In this document: positions 13,607-26,814 of the stretch, in pieces | Position numbering within the stretch: position 1 is the first letter of the stretch | Layout: each line of letters begins with the position of its first letter | From: Antedon mediterranea | Taxonomy: Eukaryota > Echinodermata > Crinoidea > Comatulida > Antedonidae | Direction of reading: 5' to 3' | Assembly: GCF_964355755.1 (NCBI RefSeq) | Contig: NC_092672.1 | Location: forward strand, 37,258,501 to 37,322,500 | Length of the DNA: 64,000 bases | Translations under genes and position numbers: made by a program | Notes under the pieces: generated by a model | Databases searched by the model: none | Told to the model about the DNA's origin: nothing | Seen by the model: only the letters and a program-made list of their open reading frames with translations

Positions 13607-13760
13607 TAAGTTCTGTCTAAACTATACAATTAAGTTTGACAAAACAAGTGTAATGTGCCCAATATGGTGGTGATATGCCCAAATATGGTAGTGATATGAC
13701 ATCATCATGTCCATATATGGGTACATCACATTTTTTCACATTAAGTTAGACAGCTTTATG
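13607..13760. mobile_element. MITE, GCTCTGTCTACAC family, copy 3 (diverged)
   Basis: The left end is TTAAGTTCTGTCTAAACTAT and the interior includes GTGCCCAATATGGTGGTGAT. The right end is worn down (AAGTTAGACAGC). Confidence 0.65.
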
Positions 13761-14380
13761 TAAGCTTGGTTCCCCCTTGGGAGCAGCAAGCGATATAAAT
13801 AGTTTGGATGATCTATCGTGTCGTCGTCGTGATTGGTAAATTTACGGCGTGCTTACATTCACGCTTTGCCTCCAAAATGGGAAACAAATTTTAGTATTCG
13901 CTACAATTTGCATTCGAGTAACTTTTGTCCGAGATGGTTAACATTATAAAAGGAATTATCCAAAAATGATGAACAGAAAAGGGAGGAGTGATTCTATTAA
14001 TAAATATCAATTTATATTCTAATTAATTTAATAGAATTGTTATTGCATTTGATTTGATTACACAATGTATTAATCAAACGAGGAGTACAAAATTAAACAT
14101 TCATTAATTTTAAATTAATTAATTTTAGGTTGTGAAACACAAATAGATTTGAAACGAAATATTTTAAAATAGTGTATGCCCGGGCCTACACTGTTATTAT
14201 AGTTAAAATAACCCCATGGTTAATTAAGTCAATGTACTTATTAAAGTGTGTATCGATAAAAAGTTCATCTGACTCTGCATTAAATTATGATTCATAACTG
14301 ACAATAGGATTGTGTATTTTGATTAATTGACACGCATCTGGATCATGTGACAGAACCGGAAGGCATAGAAGACATTGTTA

Positions 14381-14614
14381 ATATTTGTCTACACTATCAA
14401 ACCAGTTTAACCAAAAAAAAAGTGTGATATGCCTACATATAGGCCTATGGTAATGATACTCCCAAATATGGTAGTGATATGCCCAAATATGGTAGTGATA
14501 TTCCCAAATATGGTAGTAATATGCCTAAATACGGTAGTGACATGATGATGTCCATATATGGTTACATCATTTGTTTTTGTCACATAAAGTTGATAGTGTA
14601 AGACTGAGCTTTAG
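14381..14614. mobile_element. MITE, GCTCTGTCTACAC family, copy 4
   Basis: It starts TTTGTCTACACTATCAAACC and ends TTGATAGTGTAAGACTGAGC. The interior again has a tandemly expanded CCAAATATGGTAGTGATAT motif (four to five copies). It ends about 30 bp before the 56-bp satellite array. Confidence 0.7.
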
Positions 14615-14644
14615 TTTCACGTCCACCATGTTAAAAAAAATTGT

Positions 14645-17600
14645 ATCTACATGAGAATGACAGTAGAGTCAAATCACCGTTCACATCTAGGAATCATAGA
14701 CCCTACATGAGAATGACAGTAGAGTCAAATCACCGTTCACATCTAGGAATCCTAGACCCTACATGAGAATGACAGTAGAGTCAAATCACCGTTCACATCT
14801 AGGAATCATAGACCCTACATGAGAATGACAGTAGAGTTAAATCACCGTTCACATCTAGGAATCATAGACCCTACATGAGAATGACAGTAGAGTCAAATCA
14901 CCGTTCACATCTAGGAATCATAGACCCTACATGAGAATGACAGTAGAGTCAAATCACCGTTCACATCTAGGAATCATAGACCCTACATGAGAATGACAGT
15001 AGAGTTAAATCACCGTTCACATCTAGGAATCCTAGACCCTACATGAGAATGACAGTAGAGTCAAATCACCGTTCACATCTAGGAATCATAGACCCTACAT
15101 GAGAATGACAGTAGAGTTAAATCACCGTTCACATCTAGGAATCCTAGACCCTACATGAGAATGACAGTAGAGTCAAATCACCGTTCACATCTAGGAATCA
15201 TAGACCCTACATGAGAATGACAGTAGAGTTAAATCACCGTTCACATCTAGGAATCATAGACCCTACATGAGAATGACAGTAGAGTCAAATCACCGTTCAC
15301 ATCTAGGAATCATAGACCCTACATGAGAATGACAGTAGAGTCAAATCACCGTTCACATCTAGGAATCATAGACCCTACATGAGAATGACAGTAGAGTCAA
15401 ATCACCGTTCACATCTAGGAATCATAGACCCTACTTGAGAATGACAGTAGAGTCAAATCACCGTTCACATCTAGGAATCATAGACTCTACATGAGAATGA
15501 CAGTAGAGTCAAATCACCGTTCACATCTAGGAATCCTAGACCCTACATGAGAATGACAGTAGAGTTAAATCACCGTTCACATCTAGGAATCATAGACACT
15601 ACATGAGAATGACAGTAGAGTCAAATCACCGTTCACATCTAGGAATCATAGACCCTACATGAGAATGACAGTAGAGTCAAATCACCGTTCACATCTAGGA
15701 ATCATAGACCCTACATGAGAATGACAGTAGAGTCAAATCACCGTTCACATCTAGGAATCATAGACCCTACATGAGAATGACAGTAGAGTCAAATCACCGT
15801 TCACATCTAGGAATCATAGACTCTACATGAGAATGACAGTAGAGTCAAATCACCGTTCACATCTAGGAATCCTAGACCCTACATGAGAATGACAGTAGAG
15901 TCAAATCACCGTTCACATCTAGGAATCATAGACCCTACATGAGAATGACAGTAGAGTCAAATCACCGTTCACATCTAGGAATCATAGACTCTACATGAGA
16001 ATGACAGTAGAGTCAAATCACCGTTCACATCTAGGAATCCTAGACCCTACATGAGAATGACAGTAGAGTCAAATCACCGTTCACATCTAGGAATCATAGA
16101 CCCTACATGAGAATGACAGTAGAGTCAAATCACCGTTCACATCTAGGAATCATAGACCCTACATGAGAATGACAGTAGAGTCAAATCACCGTTCACATCT
16201 AGGAATCATAGACTCTACATGAGAATGACAGTAGAGTCAAATCACCGTTCACATCTAGGAATCATAGACCCTACATGAGAATGACAGTAGAGTCAAATCA
16301 CCGTTCACATCTAGGAATCATAGACCCTACATGAGAATGACAGTAGAGTCAAATCACCGTTCACATCTAGGAATCCTAGACCCTACATGAGAATGACAGT
16401 AGAGTTAAATCACCGTTCACATCTAGGAATCATAGACCCTACATGAGAATGACAGTAGAGTCAAATCACCGTTCACATCTAGGAATCATAGACCCTACAT
16501 GAGAATGACAGTAGAGTCAAATCACCGTTCACATCTAGGAATCATAGACTCTACATGAGAATGACAGTAGAGTCAAATCACCGTTCACATCTAGGAATCA
16601 TAGACTCTACATGAGAATGACAGTAGAGTCAAATCACCGTTCACATCTAGGAATCATAGACTCTACATGAGAATGACAGTAGAGTCAAATCACCGTTCAC
16701 ATCTAGGAATCATAGACCCTACATGAGAATGACAGTAGAGTCAAATCACCGTTCACATCTAGGAATCATAGACTCTACATGAGAATGACAGTAGAGTCAA
16801 ATCACCGTTCACATCTAGGAATCATAGACTCTACATGAGAATGACAGTAGAGTCAAATCACCGTTCACATCTAGGAATCATAGACCCTACATGAGAATGA
16901 CAGTAGAGTCAAATCACCGTTCACATCTAGGAATCATAGACCCTACATGAGAATGACAGTAGAGTCAAATCACCGTTCACATCTAGGAATCCTAGACCCT
17001 ACATGAGAATGACAGTAGAGTCAAATCACCGTTCACATCTAGGAATCATAGACCCTACATGAGAATGACAGTAGAGTCAAATCACCGTTCACATCTAGGA
17101 ATCATAGACCCTACATGAGAATGACAGTAGAGTCAAATCACCGTTCACATCTAGGAATCATAGACTCTACTTGAGAATGACAGTAGAGTCAAATCACCGT
17201 TCACATCTAGGAATCATAGACCCTACATGAGAATGACAGTAGAGTCAAATCACCGTTCACATCTAGGAATCATAGACCCTACTTGAGAATGACAGTAGAG
17301 TCAAATCACCGTTCACATCTAGGAATCATAGACCCTACATGAGAATGACAGTAGAGTCAAATCACCGTTCACATCTAGGAATCATAGACCCTACTTGAGA
17401 ATGACAGTAGAGTCAAATCACCGTTCACATCTAGGAATCATAGACCCTACTTGAGAATGACAGTAGAGTCAAATCACCGTTCACATCTAGGAATCATAGA
17501 CCCTACATGAGAATGACAGTAGAGTCAAATCACCGTTCACATCTAGGAATCATAGACCCTACATGAGAATGACAGTAGAGTCAAATCACCGTTCACATCT

Positions 17601-20600
17601 AGGAATCATAGACCCTACATGAGAATGACAGTAGAGTCAAATCACCGTTCACATCTAGGAATCCTAGACCCTACATGAGAATGACAGTAGAGTCAAATCA
17701 CCGTTCACATCTAGGAATCATAGACCCTACATGAGAATGACAGTAGAGTCAAATCACCGTTCACATCTAGGAATCATAGACCCTACTTGAGAATGACAGT
17801 AGAGTCAAATCACCGTTCACATCTAGGAATCATAGACCCTACATGAGAATGACAGTAGAGTCAAATCACCGTTCACATCTAGGAATCATAGACCCTACAT
17901 GAGAATGACAGTAGAGTCAAATCACCGTTCACATCTAGGAATCATAGACCCTACTTGAGAATGACAGTAGAGTCAAATCACCGTTCACATCTAGGAATCA
18001 TAGACCCTACATGAGAATGACAGTAGAGTCAAATCACCGTTCACATCTAGGAATCATAGACCCTACTTGAGAATGACAGTAGAGTCAAATCACCGTTCAC
18101 ATCTAGGAATCATAGACCCTACATGAGAATGACAGTAGAGTCAAATCACCGTTCACATCTAGGAATCATAGACCCTACATGAGAATGACAGTAGAGTCAA
18201 ATCACCGTTCACATCTAGGAATCATAGACCCTACATGAGAATGACAGTAGAGTCAAATCACCGTTCACATCTAGGAATCATAGACCCTACATGAGAATGA
18301 CAGTAGAGTCAAATCACCGTTCACATCTAGGAATCATAGACCCTACATGAGAATGACAGTAGAGTCAAATCACCGTTCACATCTAGGAATCATAGACCCT
18401 ACTTGAGAATGACAGTAGAGTCAAATCACCGTTCACATCTAGGAATCATAGACCCTACATGAGAATGACAGTAGAGTCAAATCACCGTTCACATCTAGGA
18501 ATCATAGACCCTACTTGAGAATGACAGTAGAGTCAAATCACCGTTCACATCTAGGAATCATAGACCCTACATGAGAATGACAGTAGAGTCAAATCACCGT
18601 TCACATCTAGGAATCATAGACCCTACATGAGAATGACAGTAGAGTCAAATCACCGTTCACATCTAGGAATCATAGACCCTACTTGAGAATGACAGTAGAG
18701 TCAAATCACCGTTCACATCTAGGAATCATAGACCCTACATGAGAATGACAGTAGAGTTAAATCACCGTTCACATCTAGGAATCCTAGACCCTACATGAGA
18801 ATGACAGTAGAGTCAAATCACCGTTCACATCTAGGAATCATAGACCCTACATGAGAATGACAGTAGAGTTAAATCACCGTTCACATCTAGGAATCATAGA
18901 CCCTACATGAGAATGACAGTAGAGTCAAATCACCGTTCACATCTAGGAATCATAGACCCTACATGAGAATGACAGTAGAGTCAAATCACCGTTCACATCT
19001 AGGAATCATAGACCCTACATGAGAATGACAGTAGAGTCAAATCACCGTTCACATCTAGGAATCATAGACCCTACTTGAGAATGACAGTAGAGTCAAATCA
19101 CCGTTCACATCTAGGAATCATAGACTCTACATGAGAATGACAGTAGAGTCAAATCACCGTTCACATCTAGGAATCCTAGACCCTACATGAGAATGACAGT
19201 AGAGTTAAATCACCGTTCACATCTAGGAATCATAGACACTACATGAGAATGACAGTAGAGTCAAATCACCGTTCACATCTAGGAATCATAGACCCTACAT
19301 GAGAATGACAGTAGAGTCAAATCACCGTTCACATCTAGGAATCATAGACCCTACATGAGAATGACAGTAGAGTCAAATCACCGTTCACATCTAGGAATCA
19401 TAGACCCTACTTGAGAATGACAGTAGAGTCAAATCACCGTTCACATCTAGGAATCATAGACCCTACATGAGAATGACAGTAGAGTCAAATCACCGTTCAC
19501 ATCTAGGAATCATAGACCCTACATGAGAATGACAGTAGAGTCAAATCACCGTTCACATCTAGGAATCATAGACCCTACATGAGAATGACAGTAGAGTCAA
19601 ATCACCGTTCACATCTAGGAATCATAGACCCTACATGAGAATGACAGTAGAGTCAAATCACCGTTCACATCTAGGAATCATAGACTCTACATGAGAATGA
19701 CAGTAGAGTCAAATCACCGTTCACATCTAGGAATCCTAGACCCTACATGAGAATGACAGTAGAGTCAAATCACCGTTCACATCTAGGAATCATAGACCCT
19801 ACATGAGAATGACAGTAGAGTCAAATCACCGTTCACATCTAGGAATCATAGACTCTACATGAGAATGACAGTAGAGTCAAATCACCGTTCACATCTAGGA
19901 ATCCTAGACCCTACATGAGAATGACAGTAGAGTCAAATCACCGTTCACATCTAGGAATCATAGACCCTACATGAGAATGACAGTAGAGTCAAATCACCGT
20001 TCACATCTAGGAATCATAGACCCTACATGAGAATGACAGTAGAGTCAAATCACCGTTCACATCTAGGAATCATAGACTCTACATGAGAATGACAGTAGAG
20101 TCAAATCACCGTTCACATCTAGGAATCATAGACCCTACATGAGAATGACAGTAGAGTCAAATCACCGTTCACATCTAGGAATCATAGACCCTACATGAGA
20201 ATGACAGTAGAGTCAAATCACCGTTCACATCTAGGAATCCTAGACCCTACATGAGAATGACAGTAGAGTTAAATCACCGTTCACATCTAGGAATCATAGA
20301 CCCTACATGAGAATGACAGTAGAGTCAAATCACCGTTCACATCTAGGAATCATAGACCCTACATGAGAATGACAGTAGAGTCAAATCACCGTTCACATCT
20401 AGGAATCATAGACTCTACATGAGAATGACAGTAGAGTCAAATCACCGTTCACATCTAGGAATCATAGACTCTACATGAGAATGACAGTAGAGTCAAATCA
20501 CCGTTCACATCTAGGAATCATAGACTCTACATGAGAATGACAGTAGAGTCAAATCACCGTTCACATCTAGGAATCATAGACCCTACATGAGAATGACAGT

Positions 20601-23100
20601 AGAGTCAAATCACCGTTCACATCTAGGAATCATAGACTCTACATGAGAATGACAGTAGAGTCAAATCACCGTTCACATCTAGGAATCATAGACTCTACAT
20701 GAGAATGACAGTAGAGTCAAATCACCGTTCACATCTAGGAATCATAGACCCTACATGAGAATGACAGTAGAGTCAAATCACCGTTCACATCTAGGAATCA
20801 TAGACCCTACATGAGAATGACAGTAGAGTCAAATCACCGTTCACATCTAGGAATCCTAGACCCTACATGAGAATGACAGTAGAGTCAAATCACCGTTCAC
20901 ATCTAGGAATCATAGACCCTACATGAGAATGACAGTAGAGTCAAATCACCGTTCACATCTAGGAATCATAGACCCTACATGAGAATGACAGTAGAGTCAA
21001 ATCACCGTTCACATCTAGGAATCATAGACTCTACTTGAGAATGACAGTAGAGTCAAATCACCGTTCACATCTAGGAATCATAGACCCTACATGAGAATGA
21101 CAGTAGAGTCAAATCACCGTTCACATCTAGGAATCATAGACCCTACTTGAGAATGACAGTAGAGTCAAATCACCGTTCACATCTAGGAATCATAGACCCT
21201 ACATGAGAATGACAGTAGAGTCAAATCACCGTTCACATCTAGGAATCATAGACCCTACATGAGAATGACAGTAGAGTCAAATCACCGTTCACATCTAGGA
21301 ATCATAGACCCTACTTGAGAATGACAGTAGAGTCAAATCACCGTTCACATCTAGGAATCATAGACCCTACTTGAGAATGACAGTAGAGTCAAATCACCGT
21401 TCACATCTAGGAATCATAGACCCTACATGAGAATGACAGTAGAGTCAAATCACCGTTCACATCTAGGAATCATAGACCCTACATGAGAATGACAGTAGAG
21501 TCAAATCACCGTTCACATCTAGGAATCATAGACCCTACATGAGAATGACAGTAGAGTCAAATCACCGTTCACATCTAGGAATCCTAGACCCTACATGAGA
21601 ATGACAGTAGAGTCAAATCACCGTTCACATCTAGGAATCATAGACCCTACATGAGAATGACAGTAGAGTCAAATCACCGTTCACATCTAGGAATCATAGA
21701 CCCTACTTGAGAATGACAGTAGAGTCAAATCACCGTTCACATCTAGGAATCATAGACCCTACATGAGAATGACAGTAGAGTCAAATCACCGTTCACATCT
21801 AGGAATCATAGACCCTACATGAGAATGACAGTAGAGTCAAATCACCGTTCACATCTAGGAATCATAGACCCTACTTGAGAATGACAGTAGAGTCAAATCA
21901 CCGTTCACATCTAGGAATCATAGACCCTACATGAGAATGACAGTAGAGTCAAATCACCGTTCACATCTAGGAATCATAGACCCTACTTGAGAATGACAGT
22001 AGAGTCAAATCACCGTTCACATCTAGGAATCATAGACCCTACATGAGAATGACAGTAGAGTCAAATCACCGTTCACATCTAGGAATCATAGACCCTACAT
22101 GAGAATGACAGTAGAGTCAAATCACCGTTCACATCTAGGAATCATAGACCCTACATGAGAATGACAGTAGAGTCAAATCACCGTTCACATCTAGGAATCA
22201 TAGACCCTACATGAGAATGACAGTAGAGTCAAATCACCGTTCACATCTAGGAATCATAGACCCTACATGAGAATGACAGTAGAGTCAAATCACCGTTCAC
22301 ATCTAGGAATCATAGACCCTACTTGAGAATGACAGTAGAGTCAAATCACCGTTCACATCTAGGAATCATAGACCCTACATGAGAATGACAGTAGAGTCAA
22401 ATCACCGTTCACATCTAGGAATCATAGACCCTACTTGAGAATGACAGTAGAGTCAAATCACCGTTCACATCTAGGAATCATAGACCCTACTTGAGAATGA
22501 CAGTAGAGTCAAATCACCGTTCACATCTAGGAATCATAGACCCTACATGAGAATGACAGTAGAGTCAAATCACCGTTCACATCTAGGAATCATAGACCCT
22601 ACATGAGAATGACAGTAGAGTCAAATCACCGTTCACATCTAGGAATCATAGACCCTACATGAGAATGACAGTAGAGTCAAATCACCGTTCACATCTAGGA
22701 ATCATAGACCCTACATGAGAATGACAGTAGAGTCAAATCACCGTTCACATCTAGGAATCATAGACCCTACATGAGAATGACAGTAGAGTCAAATCACCGT
22801 TCACATCTAGGAATCATAGACTCTACATGAGAATGACAGTAGAGTCAAATCACCGTTCACATCTAGGAATCATAGACCCTACATGAGAATGACAGTAGAG
22901 TCAAATCACCGTTCACATCTAGGAATCATAGACCCTACTTGAGAATGACAGTAGAGTCAAATCACCGTTCACATCTAGGAATCATAGACCCTACATGAGA
23001 ATGACAGTAGAGTCAAATCACCGTTCACATCTAGGAATCATAGACCCTACATGAGAATGACAGTAGAGTCAAATCACCGTTCACATCTAGGAATCATAGA
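14645..23100. repeat. Satellite array: 151 tandem copies of a 56-bp unit
   Basis: The unit runs from CCCTACATGAGAATGACAGT through AGAGTCAAATCACCGTTCAC to ATCTAGGAATCATAGA. First and last unit boundaries are exactly 151 x 56 = 8,456 bp apart, and the phase checked at several points is kept, so I see no indel. Units vary at four main positions: CCC/CTC/CAC at the start, CATGAG/CTTGAG, GTCAAA/GTTAAA, and AATCATAG/AATCCTAG. The order of variants shows a higher-order duplication: units 9-70 (15,093-18,564) recur as units 74-140 (18,733-22,484). The unit is not a multiple of three and has stops in all frames, so it is not coding. Confidence 0.98.
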
Positions 23101-23670
23101 CCCATTTTGATCGAAAATTTAATGATTTCTTTCTATTTTGTATAGGCTACACTAATAGTTAATAGTGAAAAAAGTTACGCGGCTTTAAATTTTAAATATT
23201 TTTTAAGTTCACTTAGTTAGGAAGACTTAGGTTTATTGTAAAATTCATTTAGGCCCTGTATAAATGTATTATAATACTATAATTAACGTCCTCCTTGTCT
23301 TAAGTAGTAATAAACGTGTTATAATGTAATAAATTTAAGTTGCCTGTTGGTTGTTATTAGACAGCGGAGGAATCGTTCAGTAATTTGACTATAAGCCCGA
23401 TTTTATGAACATAATAACTGAACACTCACTGAATGTTATTTTCATGTTATTATAGCTTGGGGATTTAAAATAAATCTTCTCTCCAGTTCTTATTAATAAT
23501 AGATTTTTATTTTTCTTCGTCGTTAAATTTCCCCAGTGTTGATCAAATTAACAACAATGTTATAAATAATGAAAATAATATGTTATGGTGATGACAATAT
23601 GAAAGACATTATTAATGTAAATAAAAGTGGTGTTTACGCCACAAAAGAGAGAAAAAAAACCAGACTAAGG
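23101..23670. other. AT-rich non-coding DNA after the satellite
   Basis: I see no gene, RNA or repeat that I can name here. Confidence 0.4.
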
Positions 23671-24868
23671 TTTGGTTCCCACTAGGACGCAACGCAAGGA
23701 CGTAAAGCCTAGTTCCCACTAGAACGTAACGCAAGGACGTAAACGCAACACAAGCGTTTTAACCAATGACAAGCGAAGTTATAGACAGTTAGCAATCACA
23801 AGCTAATAAGCCATCGCTTGTGATTGGTTAATTCACTTGCGTTGCGTTACGTTCTTGTGTTGCGTCGCTAGTGGGAACCACGCTTTAGAGTAACGCGGGT
23901 AACTTGACCAATCACAAGCGACGGATTATCCGACTTGTCATTGGTCAACTCGCTTGTGTTGCACTTACATGTGGCGAACAATGAAGCTTAAGCTTGGTTC
24001 CCACTATGACGCAACACAAGGACATAAACGCAACGCAAGCGTGTTGACCAATGACAAGCGACAGTCGAATAAATCCATCGCTTGTCATTGGTCAAATCCC
24101 TTACGTTGTGTTACGTCCAAGCATTAGGTACACCATCTTGTTTCAAGAAGGCTGGCACATGCAGCGGCACTATGAACGCTGTTATTGTAGCCCCTTGGTC
24201 CAAGAAGGCTAGGCACATTCGGCACTGTGAACGTTGTTGTTATAGCCATTGGTCCATCCATCTAGAAAACCTTGCCCATTCTCTCATTTTGGTTAACGAG
24301 AATCACTAAAAATGATGGATTTATTGCAAACGGGGCTCATCTAAAGATAAACTGAGGAATCAAAATGGTCATTAATAATAAGTATAAGTCGGCAAATTGC
24401 GTGTTAAGTTAAGCATTTAAATTTAATTAACAATTTTAAAGACGTTATAATATTCTCTATGCCACACCCGTAAAACAAAATATAATATATATGTTATTGC
24501 GTAAAGACATATCATAAACTTAACTAATCATTATTACTATTAAGCTCGATTCCCACTAGGAAGCAACGAAAGGACGTAACGCAACGCAAAGTGATTTGAC
24601 CAATCACAAGCGATGGATTTTTCGAAAGCGTGTAATTGGCCAACTCGCTTGCGTTGCGTCAGCGTCCTTGCGTTGCGTCCTAAAGCGTGGTTCCCACTAG
24701 CGACGCAACACAAGGACGTAACGTAACGCAAGCGTTTTAACCAATGACAAGCGAAGTTATAGACAGTTAGCAATCACAAGCGAATAAGCCATCGCTTGTG
24801 ATTGGTCAATTCACTTGCGTTGCGTTACGTCCTTGTGTTGCGTCGCTAGTAGGAACCACGCTTTATGT
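23671..24868. mobile_element. Cluster of MITEs, AAAGC(G/T)TGGTTCCCACTAG family
   Basis: Two near-identical 184-bp copies (23,704-23,887 and 24,682-24,865) each have long inverted repeats. They start AAAGCGTGGTTCCCACTAG or similar, run through CGCAACACAAGGACGTAACG, and end in CGCTTTA. Partial or diverged relatives lie at 23,671-23,703, 23,888-23,990, 23,993-24,130 and 24,541-24,681. All carry a CCAAT(G/C)ACAAGCG inverted core. No transposase is encoded. The arrangement suggests repeated insertion of the family into itself or tandem duplication. Confidence 0.8.
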
Positions 24869-26028
24869 TTAACGCGATGCTGCTCGAGCTTTCCTATAGC
24901 ATTACATTGTTGTCTCTGTTTGGTATATACTTTTCCACGAATTTTATAAATAATCCAACCTAGTTACGTACCAACGTATGATATTTCATGTTCCATTTAT
25001 AACACATTAATCATATAATGTGCTGATGTTAAGACTATCCAGCAAAACCCATTATCTGTTTATTTTATTATTCTTTTGCTATGTATTTTTTAATTTATCA
25101 ACACTAATGGACTGGATGTGGTTTTTATGTCAGTTTTCCGCTTCGGTAAAAAGTATTTGATTACTTATTTATTCATATTACTTTGGGGAACCACTGAGGA
25201 GTTCAAGGGTATAAATTCAATGACGCAATAATATTATATATATAAACCAATGTACTATACAGATTAATCTGAAATCTGAAATGATTCTCTCTAATTTGTG
25301 TTTATGAAAAGATTTTGCGATTCGGTTAAATCAGACAAATATAATAAATGAATACCCACAGGAACAAACTACGTTAATACAATGGCTCACAATCTTTTAA
25401 CTTGAAAGTTTGGTGGTATGATAAATGATTTATCTAATATATCTATGTGATTTTTATTTCAGTATAACATTAAAAAGAGGCAAATATTGAAATTCGTCAG
25501 ATGATACGCACAATCAAGGAAGCGAATAAATATGGCGTTTTCATTTCCTCTATCAACAGATTGTCTTTGTGTATCTATATATAAATTTACGTAAGGGCAA
25601 AATTCGGTAAATCGCGCCTTACTTCTAGAATTTTTACTCGATGGTATGTAAAGTTGGTTCGTACTTTCGGTACTGATTTTAACCACCTGATGTAACCCTG
25701 TTTACTAATTAAATTAAGTTAGATAATTAGTTATTGACGATTAAAACGAATTTAGGTTCAACGATTTGCCCCAAATAGGGGTGTTTTCCGATCGTGGTAT
25801 ACACTGTCTAATGGATGTCCATCTTGAAAAATACCCGCCACAAAAATGCGAGGAGGCTTCGCATTTTCCTATCTCCTCCTACGATAATTGTTTTTAATAG
25901 CTGAAAACCGGTTGAACAGTTCGAGTACAGCATCATAATGTTGAAGACAGGCCGATTTTCTTTAAAAAATACTATTTTGATACATTTAATATACGTTTTT
26001 ACAAATGTATTGATTTGTGATGAATGGA
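24869..26028. other. Gene-free AT-rich stretch
   Basis: No gene is supported. A segment at about 25,495-25,575 (GATGATACGCACAATCAAGG and onward) recurs diverged at about 27,443-27,520, both followed by a CTCTGTCAACAGATT-like sequence. This marks a low-copy dispersed repeat. Confidence 0.4.
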
Positions 26029-26814
26029 ACATTCCAAATTATTTGGTTTAACCATACAGGTATAGATTTAGATTTATGGGCCCCCTTGGAGAATAAACAT
26101 AAATAGTATTGCAATGCTGTACAATACTGTTAAGGTATTAACCACTTTTGATCGCAATTTGAATCGCAAATTTCTTACTGTGAGTGTTGGTACTGTTAGA
26201 TGTAATATAAAAATATATACAAATAAACTTTATTACTGTGAGTGTGGGTAGGCCCTACTGTTAGATTATAAACATATAATATACAAATAAACATTCCAAA
26301 TTATTTGGTTTAACCATAGAGGTAGAGATTTAGATTTATGGGCCCCCTTGGAGAATAAACATAAATAGTATTGCAATGCTGTACAATACTGTTAAGGTAT
26401 TAACCACTTTTGATCGCAATTTGAATCGCAAATTTCTTACTGTGAGTGTTGGTACTGTTAGATGTAATATAAAAATATATACAAATAAACTTTATTACTG
26501 TGAGTGTGGGTAGGCCCTACTGTTAGATTATAAACATATAATATACAAATAAACATTCCAAATTATTTGGTTTAACCATAGAGGTAGAGATTTAGATTTA
26601 TGGGCCCCCTTGGAGAATAAACATAAATAGTATTGCAATGCTGTACAATACTGTTAAGGTATTAACCACTTTTGATCGCAATTTGAATCGCAAATTTCTT
26701 ACTGTGAGTGTTGGTACTGTTAGATGTAATATAAAAATATATACAAATAAACTTTATTACTGTGAGTGTGGGTAGGCCTTACTGTTAGATTATAAACATA
26801 TAATATACAAATAA
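26029..26814. repeat. Three tandem copies of a 262-bp unit
   Basis: The unit starts ACATTCCAAATTATTTGGTT at 26,029, 26,291 and 26,553, exactly 262 bp apart, and copies are nearly identical. Within each unit a smaller segment around TTACTGTGAGTGT(T/G)GGTA occurs twice, so an older internal duplication preceded the triplication. There is no coding frame. Confidence 0.95.

Larger units (their letters stand above)
12391..14644. other. Gene-free 3' flank of receptor gene 1
   Basis: No gene is supported. It holds a LINE 3'-end fragment at about 13,000-13,136 (GAGGGCCCTGAATGATCAG, then AAAT repeats) and two MITE copies listed separately. A degraded relative of the AAGCTTGGTTCCC family lies at about 13,763-13,895. 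Another CCAATCACAAGC/GATTGGTCAAT inverted pair lies at about 12,690-12,737. Confidence 0.5.

Noticed and set aside
14645-23100. CRISPR-like array
   Set aside because: Units are contiguous 56-bp copies with no unique spacers, and the genome is animal; it is a satellite.
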